From contig JAVBNX010000014.1 in the NCBI GenBank assembly GCA_031551275.1, forward strand, positions 62,001 to 126,000: a stretch of 64,000 bases of DNA. The letters run 5' to 3'. Source of the DNA: JAVBMJ01 sp031551275. Its GTDB lineage: Bacteria > Bacteroidota > Bacteroidia > Bacteroidales > Rikenellaceae. How positions within the stretch are numbered: the first letter of the stretch is position 1; the number at the start of each line of letters is the position of its first letter. A program made the position numbers and the translations under genes. This document shows positions 36,022 through 43,546 of the stretch, in pieces. Under the pieces are notes generated by a model. That model saw only the letters and a list, made by a program, of their open reading frames with translations, did no database searches and had not been told where the DNA came from.

Positions 36022-37128
36022 CTACCTCTCCAGGCCCAGCAAAAGGCGGATACGCTTGGGAATGTCGGTGTTATCCATTACCCCGGTAAAGTGCCCGGCA
36101 CCCGCGCCGTAGGAGTAGACCGGGACCAGGGTGGCCGAGTGGTTGCCCGTGCTGAATGCCACGACCAGCCCCTGGGTGTTGGCCGGCTCATAGGCGTCGG
36201 TCTTGACCTTGCCCTCGCGCACGTCTTTGGGGCTGATCAGCGTCAGGCCGCCCGTCTCGTGGTCGGCGGTAACCACCACCAGCGTCCCGGGATTTTTGTC
36301 TGCGAAGTCGAAGGCGACCTGCACAGCATGGCAGAAATCGATCGACTCCAGGGCGGTGTATTCGGCGTCGTTGGCGTGTCCGCCCGAGTCGATCTGCGAG
36401 CCTTCGACCATCAAAAAGAATCCTTTGGGGTTGTTGGCCTGCAAAATTTTCAGGGCCTGCGCGGTAGCCAGGGGCAGGAACGTGCCCCGGTCCTGGCTCA
36501 TTTTGGGCATATGGCCGGGCGCGAGCTGGGCGGCCAGTTTGCCCTTCTCCACGGCGCGGACCTCGTCCAGGGTGTAAGCCACCGTGTAGCCCTTTTCGCG
36601 GAGCTGCGCCGAGAGGTCGACCCCGTCCTTGCGGCTCTCGAAATTCTTGCGCCCCCCGCCGATCAACACGTCCGCGCCGCTGGCGGCGATGTCCATGGCG
36701 ATCTCTTCGGCCATCCCGCGGTTGGGCTGGTGGGCCAGAAAGGCGGCGGGTGTGGCGTCGGTAATGTCCTTGGTAACCACCACGCCCGTGGCCAGCCCCT
36801 TTTCGCGGGCGTACTCGGTCAGGTTCTTCAACGGTTTTTTGTCGGTGTCCACGCCGATCGCCCCGTTGTATGTCTTCACGCCCGTCGACAGGGCGGTGCC
36901 CGCCGCGGCCGAGTCGGTTACCCTGTTGTCGGCCGAGTAGGTCTTGCACAGGCCGGTGTATTGGGCTTTTTCCAGCGAGACAGGCTCTTCGGAGCTGAGC
37001 ATGGCGAGTTGGGCCTGGGTTATGCCCATGCCGTCGCCGATCATAAAGATCACGTTGCGGACCTGGGGCTGTTTGGCTCCGGCGGTAAAGACCAGGAGCA
37101 GGAGAAGAAGGGTAAGGTATCTTTTCAT
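36022..37128 (-). CDS. Alkaline phosphatase
   Basis: 368-residue exported alkaline phosphatase (signal MKRYLTLLLLLLVFTAGA). The metal-binding NVIFMIGDGMG has Asp near 32. The nucleophile motif is RVTDSAAAGTALSTG with Ser 73. MVEGSQIDSGGHAND, VVTADHETGG and the C-terminal HFTGVMDNT supply the remaining zinc ligands. It is a periplasmic or surface enzyme that releases phosphate from monoesters. Shorter than E. coli PhoA but normal for Bacteroidota. It has its own promoter and is divergent from the PorT-like gene. Confidence 0.95.
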   Translation of the reverse strand: MKRYLTLLLLLLVFTAGAKQPQVRNVIFMIGDGMGITQAQLAMLSSEEPVSLEKAQYTGLCKTYSADNRVTDSAAAGTALSTGVKTYNGAIGVDTDKKPLKNLTEYAREKGLATGVVVTKDITDATPAAFLAHQPNRGMAEEIAMDIAASGADVLIGGGRKNFESRKDGVDLSAQLREKGYTVAYTLDEVRAVEKGKLAAQLAPGHMPKMSQDRGTFLPLATAQALKILQANNPKGFFLMVEGSQIDSGGHANDAEYTALESIDFCHAVQVAFDFADKNPGTLVVVTADHETGGLTLISPKDVREGKVKTDAYEPANTQGLVVAFSTGNHSATLVPVYSYGAGAGHFTGVMDNTDIPKRIRLLLGLER

Positions 37129-37146
37129 TTTGGTTGCTTTAATTTG

Positions 37147-37154
37147 CAAAGATA
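37147..37154 (-). promoter_or_regulatory. -7 promoter box for the alkaline phosphatase gene
   Basis: Minus strand TATCTTTG, 18 bases upstream of the ATG at 37128. Confidence 0.6.
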
Positions 37155-37199
37155 ATCCCTTTTGCCTTTTGTGGTGCCGCTAAAGGATAATTTGATCTC

Positions 37200-37232
37200 T
37201 TTGCAACAATTTGATAGAAAATAGTATCTTTG
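37200..37232 (+). promoter_or_regulatory. Promoter for the PorT-like gene
   Basis: TTTG (37200-37203), a 21-bp spacer and TATCTTTG (37225-37232) make a full Bacteroidota promoter, 27 bases before the ATG. Confidence 0.7.
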
Positions 37233-37259
37233 TGGGAACCTTAACTTAATTCTAACGGT

Positions 37260-37832
37260 ATGAAAAAAATCCTCCTCCTCATTGCAATCTTTGCCGTAGG
37301 CGCAACGGCAGTTCGCGCACAAGCCACTTACGGTGTGAAAGGCGGTCTTAACCTGGCCACATTGACCAACTCCGACGACGGCTCGATGAAACCTTCCATC
37401 TACCTGGGCGCATTCGCCGAGTGGCGTTTGGGCGACATCGTGGCGATCTCGCCCGAATTGGTCTATTCGCGCCAGGGCGTGGCAGCCAACGGGACATTAA
37501 GCGGTGTCGATGTCAAGACCAAACTGAGGTTTAACTACCTCAACATACCCGTGCTGGCCAAGCTGTACGTCCTCGACGATTTGAGCCTGGACCTCGGCCC
37601 CCAATTCGGCATCCTGCTCAACGCCAGGGCGTGGATGAAAGCCGACGGGACTTCGGCCGACGCAAAATACAGCAACGCCGAGACCCTCGACGTGAGCTTC
37701 GCATTGGGGTTGAGCTACAACATCGACCGGTTTATCGTCCAGGGCCGCTACAACCTCGGGTTGACCCAGGCCGACAAAAATCTCGATACGAAAAACAGCG
37801 TACTCCAACTCGGCGTCGGATACCGTTTCTAA
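37260..37832 (+). CDS. PorT-family outer-membrane beta-barrel protein
   Basis: 190-residue outer-membrane barrel (signal MKKILLLIAIFAVGATAVRAQ). The pattern YGVKGGLNLATLTNSDDG at the mature N-terminus, IYLGAFAEWRLGDIVAISPELVYSRQG, LNYLNIPVLAKLYV-like and a final VLQLGVGYRF strand ending in Phe place it in the porin family/PorT group (OMP_b-brl_2). These are small eight-strand barrels, mostly without known function. Strong promoter and intrinsic terminator: a single-gene transcript. Confidence 0.92.
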   Translation: MKKILLLIAIFAVGATAVRAQATYGVKGGLNLATLTNSDDGSMKPSIYLGAFAEWRLGDIVAISPELVYSRQGVAANGTLSGVDVKTKLRFNYLNIPVLAKLYVLDDLSLDLGPQFGILLNARAWMKADGTSADAKYSNAETLDVSFALGLSYNIDRFIVQGRYNLGLTQADKNLDTKNSVLQLGVGYRF

Positions 37833-37853
37833 CTGAATTTCAGACGCATAAAA

Positions 37854-37884
37854 AACCCGCGCCGGAAAAGCGCGGGTTTTCTTT
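37854..37884. terminator. Intrinsic terminator
   Basis: AACCCGCGC (37854-37862) pairs with GCGCGGGTT (37870-37878), with A-rich and T-rich flanks, so it works in both directions. It lies between the PorT-like gene and the convergent DUF4878-like gene. Confidence 0.85.
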
Positions 37885-37901
37885 TTGCAGGTCCGTCGTG
37901 G

Positions 37902-38333
37902 CTACTTGTTGTTGTCGATGTACCAGTTGCCGTCCTGTTTGACGTACTTCGAGGATTTGTCCTCCTCGGTGCCGTTGTTGAAGACCACGTGGACGGTTAC
38001 CTTGGCGCTCAAACCGTCCTCGGCGATCTCCTCGCTGACCAGGTCGACGCTCTTGATGCCACCGTTCTTGGTTTGCACCTCCTCCTCGGCTTTCTGGGCG
38101 AAGGCCTTGACGAACTCCTTCTTCTGCTCGGCGGTCATCTCCTTGTTCTCTTTGGGCAGCAGGTTGTCGATCCACAGGGTCATCCCTTTTTCGTAGTTGC
38201 CCGCCTTGAACTCATTCCAGATCTTGAGTTCGGTCTTGGCAGGGCCCAAAGAGCCGGCGCCGCCGCCGCAGGAGATTACCATCGGGGCCAGGAACATGGC
38301 CAGGGCGATCATTGTAAAGATTTTTTTCATCAT
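37902..38333 (-). CDS. DUF4878-like lipoprotein
   Basis: 143-residue lipoprotein (signal MMKKIFTMIALAMFLAPMVISC, lipobox VISC). The mature domain (FKAGNYEKGMTLWIDNLLP ... SAKVTVHVVFNNGTEEDKSSKYVKQDGNWYID) has the cystatin/NTF2-like layout and terminal 'W.Y..DGxWYI' strand of DUF4878. Located in the envelope; function unknown. It follows the YiiX-like gene by 18 bases, so they form an operon. Confidence 0.85.
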   Translation of the reverse strand: MMKKIFTMIALAMFLAPMVISCGGGAGSLGPAKTELKIWNEFKAGNYEKGMTLWIDNLLPKENKEMTAEQKKEFVKAFAQKAEEEVQTKNGGIKSVDLVSEEIAEDGLSAKVTVHVVFNNGTEEDKSSKYVKQDGNWYIDNNK

Positions 38334-38351
38334 ACGTGGGGTTTTAAGTGG

Positions 38352-39032
38352 TTAATGTTTTGAGCTCTTTTTGTATTCGTAGATCAGTTCCAGTTGCGGG
38401 TTCTGCATGATGTCCGACGGGAAGATGTAGCTCCCCGAGTAGACGGGCACGCCCTCCAGTTCGCTCCTCCTGCCCTGCGTTATGTCCTCTCCGGCCAATA
38501 AGAAGCATCGCCAGACCAGCTCGGTGCAGTAGAGTTTGCCTTCATCCTCCAGGTCGTAGTCGCTGTCGAATTCGACCTGTGCGTCGGCGTATTTTACCGC
38601 CGCCAGGGCTGCCTTCAACGTAATCGAGTCGGCGCTGACCCGGGACGCCGCCCCCTGTTGCTCCCCTTCTCCCCCGTCCGCCCTTTTGAGCCGGTAGACC
38701 GCCCCGCTCTTGGCCCTCGACGGGGCGAAGAAGCTGGCAACGGACTCGCACTTGATCAGGTCGCGCTTGCGGTCCTGCTCCCTCTCGCCGGGGGTAATGT
38801 GGACCACCCGGATCTCCCCGTCCCGCTGCACGACGATCCCCGTGTGGCTGTAAACTCCCTCTTGGTCGGCCGTTACCACGGCGGTCGACTTGCTCCCATA
38901 GCCCAATCGGAAAAGGATATCTCCCGACCGGAAATCCACCTGCTCCAAACCCTCCGGTAGTTGGGGACGCGCACAGGCCGCCAGAAGCAGCATCAGAAGC
39001 GTCCCCACAAGAGCCGGTAAGTTTCTCATCAT
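38352..39032 (-). CDS. YiiX/YebB-like permuted papain hydrolase, lipoprotein
   Basis: 226-residue predicted lipoprotein (signal ending LLLAACA) of the YiiX/YebB-like NlpC/P60 superfamily. The permuted active site is visible: GDILFRLG then YSHTGIVV (His) near residue 63, and KLYCTELVWR with the candidate nucleophile Cys near 168. The family hydrolyses peptide, amide or lipid esters in the envelope; the substrate here is unknown. The second ATG (39029) may be the real start because a promoter box ends 1 base before the first ATG. Confidence 0.87.
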   Translation of the reverse strand: MMRNLPALVGTLLMLLLAACARPQLPEGLEQVDFRSGDILFRLGYGSKSTAVVTADQEGVYSHTGIVVQRDGEIRVVHITPGEREQDRKRDLIKCESVASFFAPSRAKSGAVYRLKRADGGEGEQQGAASRVSADSITLKAALAAVKYADAQVEFDSDYDLEDEGKLYCTELVWRCFLLAGEDITQGRRSELEGVPVYSGSYIFPSDIMQNPQLELIYEYKKSSKH

Positions 39033-39033
39033 A

Positions 39034-39041
39034 CAAATCTA
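39034..39041 (-). promoter_or_regulatory. -7 promoter box touching the YiiX-like gene start
   Basis: Minus strand TAGATTTG ends 1 base before the first ATG and 4 bases before the second ATG, so initiation would fall at the second ATG (candidate leaderless mRNA). Confidence 0.45.
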
Positions 39042-39082
39042 AGATTAAATCGGCGGAATTCCAATCGGTCCGGACAAAAAAA

Positions 39083-39217
39083 TCAGGATTCATTCTGCCG
39101 GGCAAGTTTGTCAAGAACATTTTCCCGGTACTTGCGCGAAATCTCGATCGAGCGCCCGCCGAAGTAAACGGCCTGGGCGGCGAAACTCCAATAGATCAGT
39201 TCGAAATATCTCTTCAT
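39083..39217 (-). CDS. Possible 44-residue protein
   Basis: Short frame MKRYFELIYWSFAAQAVYFG..., ending in a basic, helical tail (RKYRENVLDKLARQNES). It has the amphipathic aromatic N-terminus plus charged helix of small membrane-peripheral proteins. No family is recognised, no good promoter box is seen, and the frame could be chance. It fills an otherwise empty 320-base gap between the YiiX-like gene and the small membrane protein. Confidence 0.35.
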   Translation of the reverse strand: MKRYFELIYWSFAAQAVYFGGRSIEISRKYRENVLDKLARQNES

Positions 39218-39341
39218 AACGGCGGGGGTTCAGGCACACTAATTTACGGTTTTTTCGCCAAACGGCAAACAAAATCCGGATTCTGCGTCCCAACCGCCGG
39301 ATTCGACGAGAAAAGAGGCGCTTTTTTGGCGCCTGCGCCGC

Positions 39342-39349
39342 TATCTTTG
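39342..39349 (+). promoter_or_regulatory. -7 promoter box for the small membrane protein
   Basis: TATCTTTG, 23 bases upstream of the ATG at 39373. Confidence 0.55.
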
Positions 39350-39372
39350 TATTGAACTTAAAACCTGAAAAA

Positions 39373-39687
39373 ATGATACGGATATTCATCGAAGGAGGTT
39401 TCCTGATCATGGGCGTGCTTACCCTCGAACTGATCGCGCTGCTGCTGGCGGCATGGAAAGCGCCGGGCTGGGTCAAGGAGATCGGCCTGCTGGCCCTGGT
39501 TACCGGGCCCGTATGGTTCATGAGGGGGTTCTACATGGCGGCATCGGCCATAGCGCAGGCCGGGGATATCGCGCCGTCCCTGCTCTGGAGCGGAGTCCGG
39601 GTCACTCTGATCTCCCTGATCTACGGGTGCCTTATTTACGCCCTTTCGCTGATCATAAGGATCGTCCAGAAACCCCGGCTGTTGTAA
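39373..39687 (+). CDS. Small membrane protein, unknown
   Basis: 104-residue protein with three hydrophobic segments (FIEGGFLIMGVLTLELIALLLAA; a second at about 39-60; ISLIYGCLIYALSLII). The opening MIRIFIEGGFLIMG recalls the first helix of MotA/TolQ/ExbB proteins, but it is too short to be one and lacks the channel helices. Function unknown. Start at 39373 because it follows a promoter box; an upstream in-frame ATG (39352) lies only 3 bases after that box. Confidence 0.6.
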   Translation: MIRIFIEGGFLIMGVLTLELIALLLAAWKAPGWVKEIGLLALVTGPVWFMRGFYMAASAIAQAGDIAPSLLWSGVRVTLISLIYGCLIYALSLIIRIVQKPRLL

Positions 39688-39694
39688 ACACAAA

Positions 39695-39718
39695 GGGCCG
39701 CCCTTTTCAAGGCGGCCC
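39695..39718. terminator. Hairpin between convergent genes
   Basis: GGGCCGCC (39695-39702) pairs with GGCGGCCC (39711-39718) around an 8-base loop. It has a modest A run before it but no long T run, so it is a weaker terminator between the small membrane gene and the barrel gene. Confidence 0.6.
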
Positions 39719-39739
39719 CGGTGTATTTAGTCCCGGATC

Positions 39740-40753
39740 TTAGAGGCGGAAGGAGTAGCCCAGTTGGACCACACCTGCGCCGATGCGGTTCTGGCCGTTG
39801 GCGTCGCTCTTCTGGATCTTGATGAAGCCATAGTTGCCGCCGCCCTCGATAAAGATCGAGTGGCGCTGGGCGATAGTGTAGCTGATACCCACCGCGCCGA
39901 CAAAGCCGAAGTTGAACTTTTTGATGTCGTCGGTAATGTCAACGGTCTGGTTGAAATCAGCCTCCTGCCCAAGGCCTGCGCTCACATTGGTTATAAAACC
40001 GGTAAGCGCCGTGCGCGCTGCAACGTCCGGGATACTTGCCAACTGGCCGCCGAGTGCGGCAAACGCCCCGGTAACGGCAGCGTTCTGGCTGAGCTTCTGG
40101 GTCATCGCCTTATCGGTATAGACAAAGCTCTCGCCCGACATCACGCGTTCGGCCTTGAACATGTAGGCAGCGAAAAGACCGGCCTGTACATAGACCCTCC
40201 AGGGGGAGTTCTGGCTGAAATTCCAGCCGGCCCTCGCCTGGACAGGCAGCATGATGTAATTGAAATGGGCGACGCTCTTGTAGTCGGCGTACAGGTAGGG
40301 CGTCTGCTGGCCCACCGCATCGGTAATGCCGGAAAAAGTCGTCATCAACTGGCCTTTGACCGTCGTAAGCGTGGGGACCGTGGCTGCGGTAGCTCCAGGC
40401 ATATCGGCCGCTGCTGTGATCAGGTTATCGAATTGCCCGCCGATCGCGTTTTGCATCCCGGCCATGTATTTGTCGGTGGGGTTGGCCTGCGTGCCGTCTT
40501 TCTGGCCGCCCTGGCCGCTGTATTCCAACCCGAAGGTCAGCGAGAAGGTCTTGTTGAAGCGGTATTCGGCAAAGACGCCCGCGCCCCAGGCCAAACGGGA
40601 GGAGTACCCCTCGCTCAGTTCGGTTTTCGAGCCCCCGGGGGTAATGTTGGGAACGTTCAGCCCCCCCTTGGCGCCTATGGACCAGTTGGTTTGCTGTGCG
40701 GAGAGCGTCAGGGCCATCAGGACCGCTGTTGCCGATAATACGATCTTTTTCAT
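39740..40753 (-). CDS. Outer-membrane beta-barrel protein
   Basis: 337-residue exported barrel (signal MKKIVLSATAVLMALTLSAQ; start at 40753 preferred over 40765 for that reason). Strands such as WSIGAKGGLNVPNITPGG, FAEYRFNKTFSLTFGLEYSGQG, FNYIMLPVQARAGW and a final QLGYSFRL place it in the PorT/OMP_b-brl_2 group. A large hydrophilic loop with NPTDKYMAGMQNAIGGQFDNL makes it longer than the usual PorT. Function unknown. It follows the esterase gene by 12 bases. Confidence 0.85.
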   Translation of the reverse strand: MKKIVLSATAVLMALTLSAQQTNWSIGAKGGLNVPNITPGGSKTELSEGYSSRLAWGAGVFAEYRFNKTFSLTFGLEYSGQGGQKDGTQANPTDKYMAGMQNAIGGQFDNLITAAADMPGATAATVPTLTTVKGQLMTTFSGITDAVGQQTPYLYADYKSVAHFNYIMLPVQARAGWNFSQNSPWRVYVQAGLFAAYMFKAERVMSGESFVYTDKAMTQKLSQNAAVTGAFAALGGQLASIPDVAARTALTGFITNVSAGLGQEADFNQTVDITDDIKKFNFGFVGAVGISYTIAQRHSIFIEGGGNYGFIKIQKSDANGQNRIGAGVVQLGYSFRL

Positions 40754-40765
40754 CTTCTTATACAA

Positions 40766-41632
40766 TTAGTTCGGTTGATTTTCAGCAAGATTCTTGGAGA
40801 AGAAAAGCATCTGGTAGTCCAGCGCGTTATACCAGTAGGGATGGTTGTGCTTGCCGGGACGCTCGGTGTATTCGTGGGGGATTTTAAGGAATACCAGCCT
40901 TTGGTGCAGCTCGCGGTTCTCTTCGATCAGGTAGTCGTCCACCCCGCAATCGAACAGGATGGCCACCTCGCCGGGCTTCCAACGGTCGGCCTGCACCAGC
41001 ACCGAATAACGCGTCCAAAGGGCGTAATTCTCCTCGGGGGAGGGCAGGATATCGGTAATCCTGCGCTTGAAAAGCGTGCGGATATCGACCGCCCCGCTCA
41101 TCGAGCCCGCGGCCGAGAAGAGGTCCGGGTGCTCGATCGAAAGCAGCAGCGCCCCGTGGCCGCCCATGCTCAGGCCCATTACCCCGCGCCCCGAACGGTC
41201 GGTTACCGTACGGTACGAGCGATCGATGTAGGGGATCAGCTCTTTGGTAATGTAAGTGTCGTAGAGGCTTTTGGGGTGGACGGGCGAGTCGATGTACCAA
41301 CTGTTGGCCCCGTCCACGCAGACCAGGATAAAGCCGTAGCGGTCGGCGATGCCTGCCAGGTCGGCCTTGGTGGAACGCAGCCAGCTCTGGTGGCTGCCGC
41401 CATAGCCGTTGAGCATATAGACGACCGGGTAGCGGCGGGTGCTCATGTTGTAGCCGGACGGGACCACCACCACGCTCTTTTTGTCAATGCCCATCGAGGG
41501 GCTGTGCAAAAGGACGGTGTCGATGGCGGGGACGGGCCCCGAGACGGGCTTGCCCGGGGCCGGTGCGGGGGACGCTGCCCCTGCCCGGAGGATCCCGGCG
41601 AGCAATACGGCGACGGCGAAGACTCTTTTCAC
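40766..41632 (-). CDS. Alpha/beta-hydrolase esterase (esterase D-like)
   Basis: 288-residue exported esterase (N-terminal signal MKRVFAVAVLLAGILRAGA). The family signature PVVYMLNGYGGSHQSW, nucleophile GLSMGGHG with Ser 155, an Asp in ILFDCGVDDY and the His in GKHNHPYWYN give a complete triad. It belongs to the esterase D/tributyrin esterase group, which in Bacteroidota often deacylates polysaccharides or small esters in the periplasm. Substrate unknown. It lies 23 bases downstream of yajC, so it may share that transcript. Confidence 0.9.
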   Translation of the reverse strand: MKRVFAVAVLLAGILRAGAASPAPAPGKPVSGPVPAIDTVLLHSPSMGIDKKSVVVVPSGYNMSTRRYPVVYMLNGYGGSHQSWLRSTKADLAGIADRYGFILVCVDGANSWYIDSPVHPKSLYDTYITKELIPYIDRSYRTVTDRSGRGVMGLSMGGHGALLLSIEHPDLFSAAGSMSGAVDIRTLFKRRITDILPSPEENYALWTRYSVLVQADRWKPGEVAILFDCGVDDYLIEENRELHQRLVFLKIPHEYTERPGKHNHPYWYNALDYQMLFFSKNLAENQPN

Positions 41633-41655
41633 CCCGGTGCTTTTTGTTTGCGGGC

Positions 41656-41988
41656 TTATTTGGCTCCCTGTGCCAAATCGGTCGGGTCTTTCATGACCAT
41701 CGACTTGTCGACGCGGATGTGCACGTTGTTGTCGATCTCCAGCAGGATGTAGTTCTCCTTGACCTCCTTGACGGTTCCGTAGATGCCGCCTGCGGTGATG
41801 ACCTTCTGGCCCTTTTCGATCGACTTGCGGAAGTTATTCAGCTCCTTCTGGCGCTTCTGCTGGGGACGGATCATGAAGAAGTACATCAGTCCGAAGATGA
41901 TGACCATAAAGAAGATGATGTTCAAGTCCATTCCACCTTTCGGAGCTGCGGGGGCAGCGTCCTGGAGCATAATTGCGAGCAAATTCAT
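41656..41988 (-). CDS. yajC: Preprotein translocase subunit YajC
   Basis: 110-residue YajC. A single membrane helix (LNIIFFMVIIFGLMYFFMIRPQQ) carries the RPQQKRQKE cytoplasmic motif, followed by the small soluble domain (GQKVITAGGIYGTVKEVKENYILLEID). It accompanies SecDF. The gene belongs to the usual nusB - DUF1573 - yajC block, but a hairpin and promoter separate it from DUF1573. Confidence 0.95.
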   Translation of the reverse strand: MNLLAIMLQDAAPAAPKGGMDLNIIFFMVIIFGLMYFFMIRPQQKRQKELNNFRKSIEKGQKVITAGGIYGTVKEVKENYILLEIDNNVHIRVDKSMVMKDPTDLAQGAK

Positions 41989-42014
41989 TATTTTTCAATT
42001 TAAAGTATGATTCG

Positions 42015-42022
42015 CAAAGGTA
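42015..42022 (-). promoter_or_regulatory. -7 promoter box for yajC
   Basis: Minus strand TACCTTTG, 26 bases upstream of the yajC ATG. Confidence 0.6.
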
Positions 42023-42035
42023 ATAATTTTTGCCC

Positions 42036-42058
42036 GGATGCAAATAATTTTTGCATCC
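42036..42058. terminator. 9-bp hairpin between DUF1573 gene and yajC
   Basis: GGATGCAAA (42036-42044) pairs perfectly with TTTGCATCC (42050-42058) around TAATT. It sits just downstream of the DUF1573 stop and upstream of the yajC promoter, so it probably ends or attenuates the nusB transcript. Confidence 0.6.
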
Positions 42059-42065
42059 CGCAGGC

Positions 42066-42500
42066 CTACCTCACGTCGGCCGAGACCACAAGGCGGTAAC
42101 GCTCAGGGGCCAAGGAAGTAAGGATATGGATCGTTTTGAGGTGCGTCCCCGCCTCGCCCGCGGAGCGAAAACGTAACGTTAAGGAGATATCGCCTCCCGG
42201 TTGGACGGGCACAGGCTCGTAAATGGGGTCCAAACAGCCGCAGGAGGTCTCGGCGGCCAGGATGACGAAGGGTTTGTCGCCCGCGTTGACGATCACGAGC
42301 GGCATCTCGACGACCTCCCCCTCGTTGATGCGGCCGAAATCGATCGTGTCGCTCCTGTGGGCCAGGATCAGCGAGTCGCTCAGCAAAATGCGGCGGCAGG
42401 GGGCCTGGACCGTTTTTTTGCCGCCCGCGCACGACGCGGCGGCCAGCATCGAAACGATCAGGGCTGCGGCGGAAAAGTATTTGGAAACGGCACGCTGCAT
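42066..42500 (-). CDS. DUF1573 lipoprotein
   Basis: 144-residue lipoprotein (signal ending LAAASCAGG). The DUF1573 signature is clear: DTIDFGRINEGEVVEMPLVIVNAGDKPFVI, then the SCGC pair (AETSCGCLDPIYE) and QPGGDISLTLRF. This is an immunoglobulin-like envelope domain widespread in Bacteroidota and always beside nusB/yajC. Function unknown. It starts 24 bases after nusB, so it is in that operon. Confidence 0.93.
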   Translation of the reverse strand: MQRAVSKYFSAAALIVSMLAAASCAGGKKTVQAPCRRILLSDSLILAHRSDTIDFGRINEGEVVEMPLVIVNAGDKPFVILAAETSCGCLDPIYEPVPVQPGGDISLTLRFRSAGEAGTHLKTIHILTSLAPERYRLVVSADVR

Positions 42501-42524
42501 GGCGGCGATAGTTAGAAACGGCGG

Positions 42525-43463
42525 CTATAACAACCCCCTGCCCGACTTGTTGATCAGCTTTTCGGTCTCCATTACCTCGACCACCTTGTCCAGGATGCCG
42601 TTCACGAAGAAGCTGCTGCCGGGGGTGCTGTAATACTTGGATATCTCGATGTACTCGTCCAGGGTAACCTTGATCGGGATCGACTCGAAGGTGGCCAACT
42701 CGGCCATCGCGGCGGTAATGATGATGTTGTCGATCAGCACCACGCGCTCCATATCCCAGTTCTGGACCACCTGCTCGATGATGCGCAGGTATTTTTTCTG
42801 CCCCGCCAGCGTTGCGCGGAACAGCTCCCCGGCGAATTTGGCGTCGTCCTCGTTCTTGTACTTGGGCAAAAGGGGGAGGTCGGCTTGCCCCTGTTTGCAC
42901 AGGTCGAGCGTCTTTAGGAGCATCAGAAGGGCGAACTCCTCGTCGTCGGCCCAGAAGATCGACATATCCTCGATGGCCTCGGCCACCTGCTCGTTGTTGG
43001 CCACGATGCGCATGTAAAAGTCGGAGACCAGCTCGCGGTCCTCCTTGTAGCTAACCGCGTCGCGCTCCATGTAACGCTTGTAGAAGTCGCTTTCCACCAG
43101 CGATTTGTACAACCCCTTGATCAGCTCGGGAAACTGCACCCAGCTCATCTTGCGCTTGGCCAGGTAGTCGCCCAGGTCGGTCGAGTCGGTAATCTGGGCC
43201 AGCACCTCGTTCTCCACGAAACGCAGGTTGGGGTGCAGGTCCTCGAAGGTGGGGAGTTTTTTGCCGCGGTTCAGATCGATCCTCTCCTCGGCGTAGCGCG
43301 CCACGTCGGTAATCAGCGAGAGCATCAGATGATAGAGGTCGTAGGCCTTGTCGATCGAGGCTTCGAGGTTCTTTTCAGACGTCCTGGGCGACGCATCCTC
43401 ACTCTGGAGGTGGGCGTACAGCATCTTAACAACCTTAATCCTTAACAATCTGCGACTCAACAT
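42525..43463 (-). CDS. nusB: Transcription antitermination factor NusB
   Basis: 312-residue NusB, about twice the usual length because of the Bacteroidota N-terminal extension (MLSRRLLRIKVVKMLYAHLQSE...). The C-terminal half holds the NusB fold with VQNWDMERVVLIDNIIITAAMAELATFESIPIKVTLDEYIEISKYYSTPGSSFFVNGILDKV. It binds boxA RNA with NusE to antiterminate rRNA operons. It is the first gene of the nusB - DUF1573 - yajC block. Confidence 0.95.
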   Translation of the reverse strand: MLSRRLLRIKVVKMLYAHLQSEDASPRTSEKNLEASIDKAYDLYHLMLSLITDVARYAEERIDLNRGKKLPTFEDLHPNLRFVENEVLAQITDSTDLGDYLAKRKMSWVQFPELIKGLYKSLVESDFYKRYMERDAVSYKEDRELVSDFYMRIVANNEQVAEAIEDMSIFWADDEEFALLMLLKTLDLCKQGQADLPLLPKYKNEDDAKFAGELFRATLAGQKKYLRIIEQVVQNWDMERVVLIDNIIITAAMAELATFESIPIKVTLDEYIEISKYYSTPGSSFFVNGILDKVVEVMETEKLINKSGRGLL

Positions 43464-43489
43464 GGCCTTCTACGTGAAAAATTTCTGCG

Positions 43490-43497
43490 CGAAGGTA
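43490..43497 (-). promoter_or_regulatory. Near-consensus -7 box for nusB
   Basis: Minus strand TACCTTCG (one mismatch to TAnnTTTG), 26 bases upstream of the nusB ATG. Confidence 0.4.
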
Positions 43498-43529
43498 GGC
43501 ATTTTTTTCAAAATAGTTCCTTATTAAGC

Positions 43530-43537
43530 TACCTTTG
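43530..43537 (+). promoter_or_regulatory. -7 promoter box for the BaiN-like gene
   Basis: TACCTTTG, 9 bases before the ATG at 43547, so the leader would be only about 5 bases long. Confidence 0.6.
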
Positions 43538-43546
43538 TAAGAATTT

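Noticed and set aside
43468..43484. parS-like sequence (ctacgtgaaaaa) upstream of nusB
   Set aside because: It shares only part of the core with the parS consensus and lacks the symmetric half.
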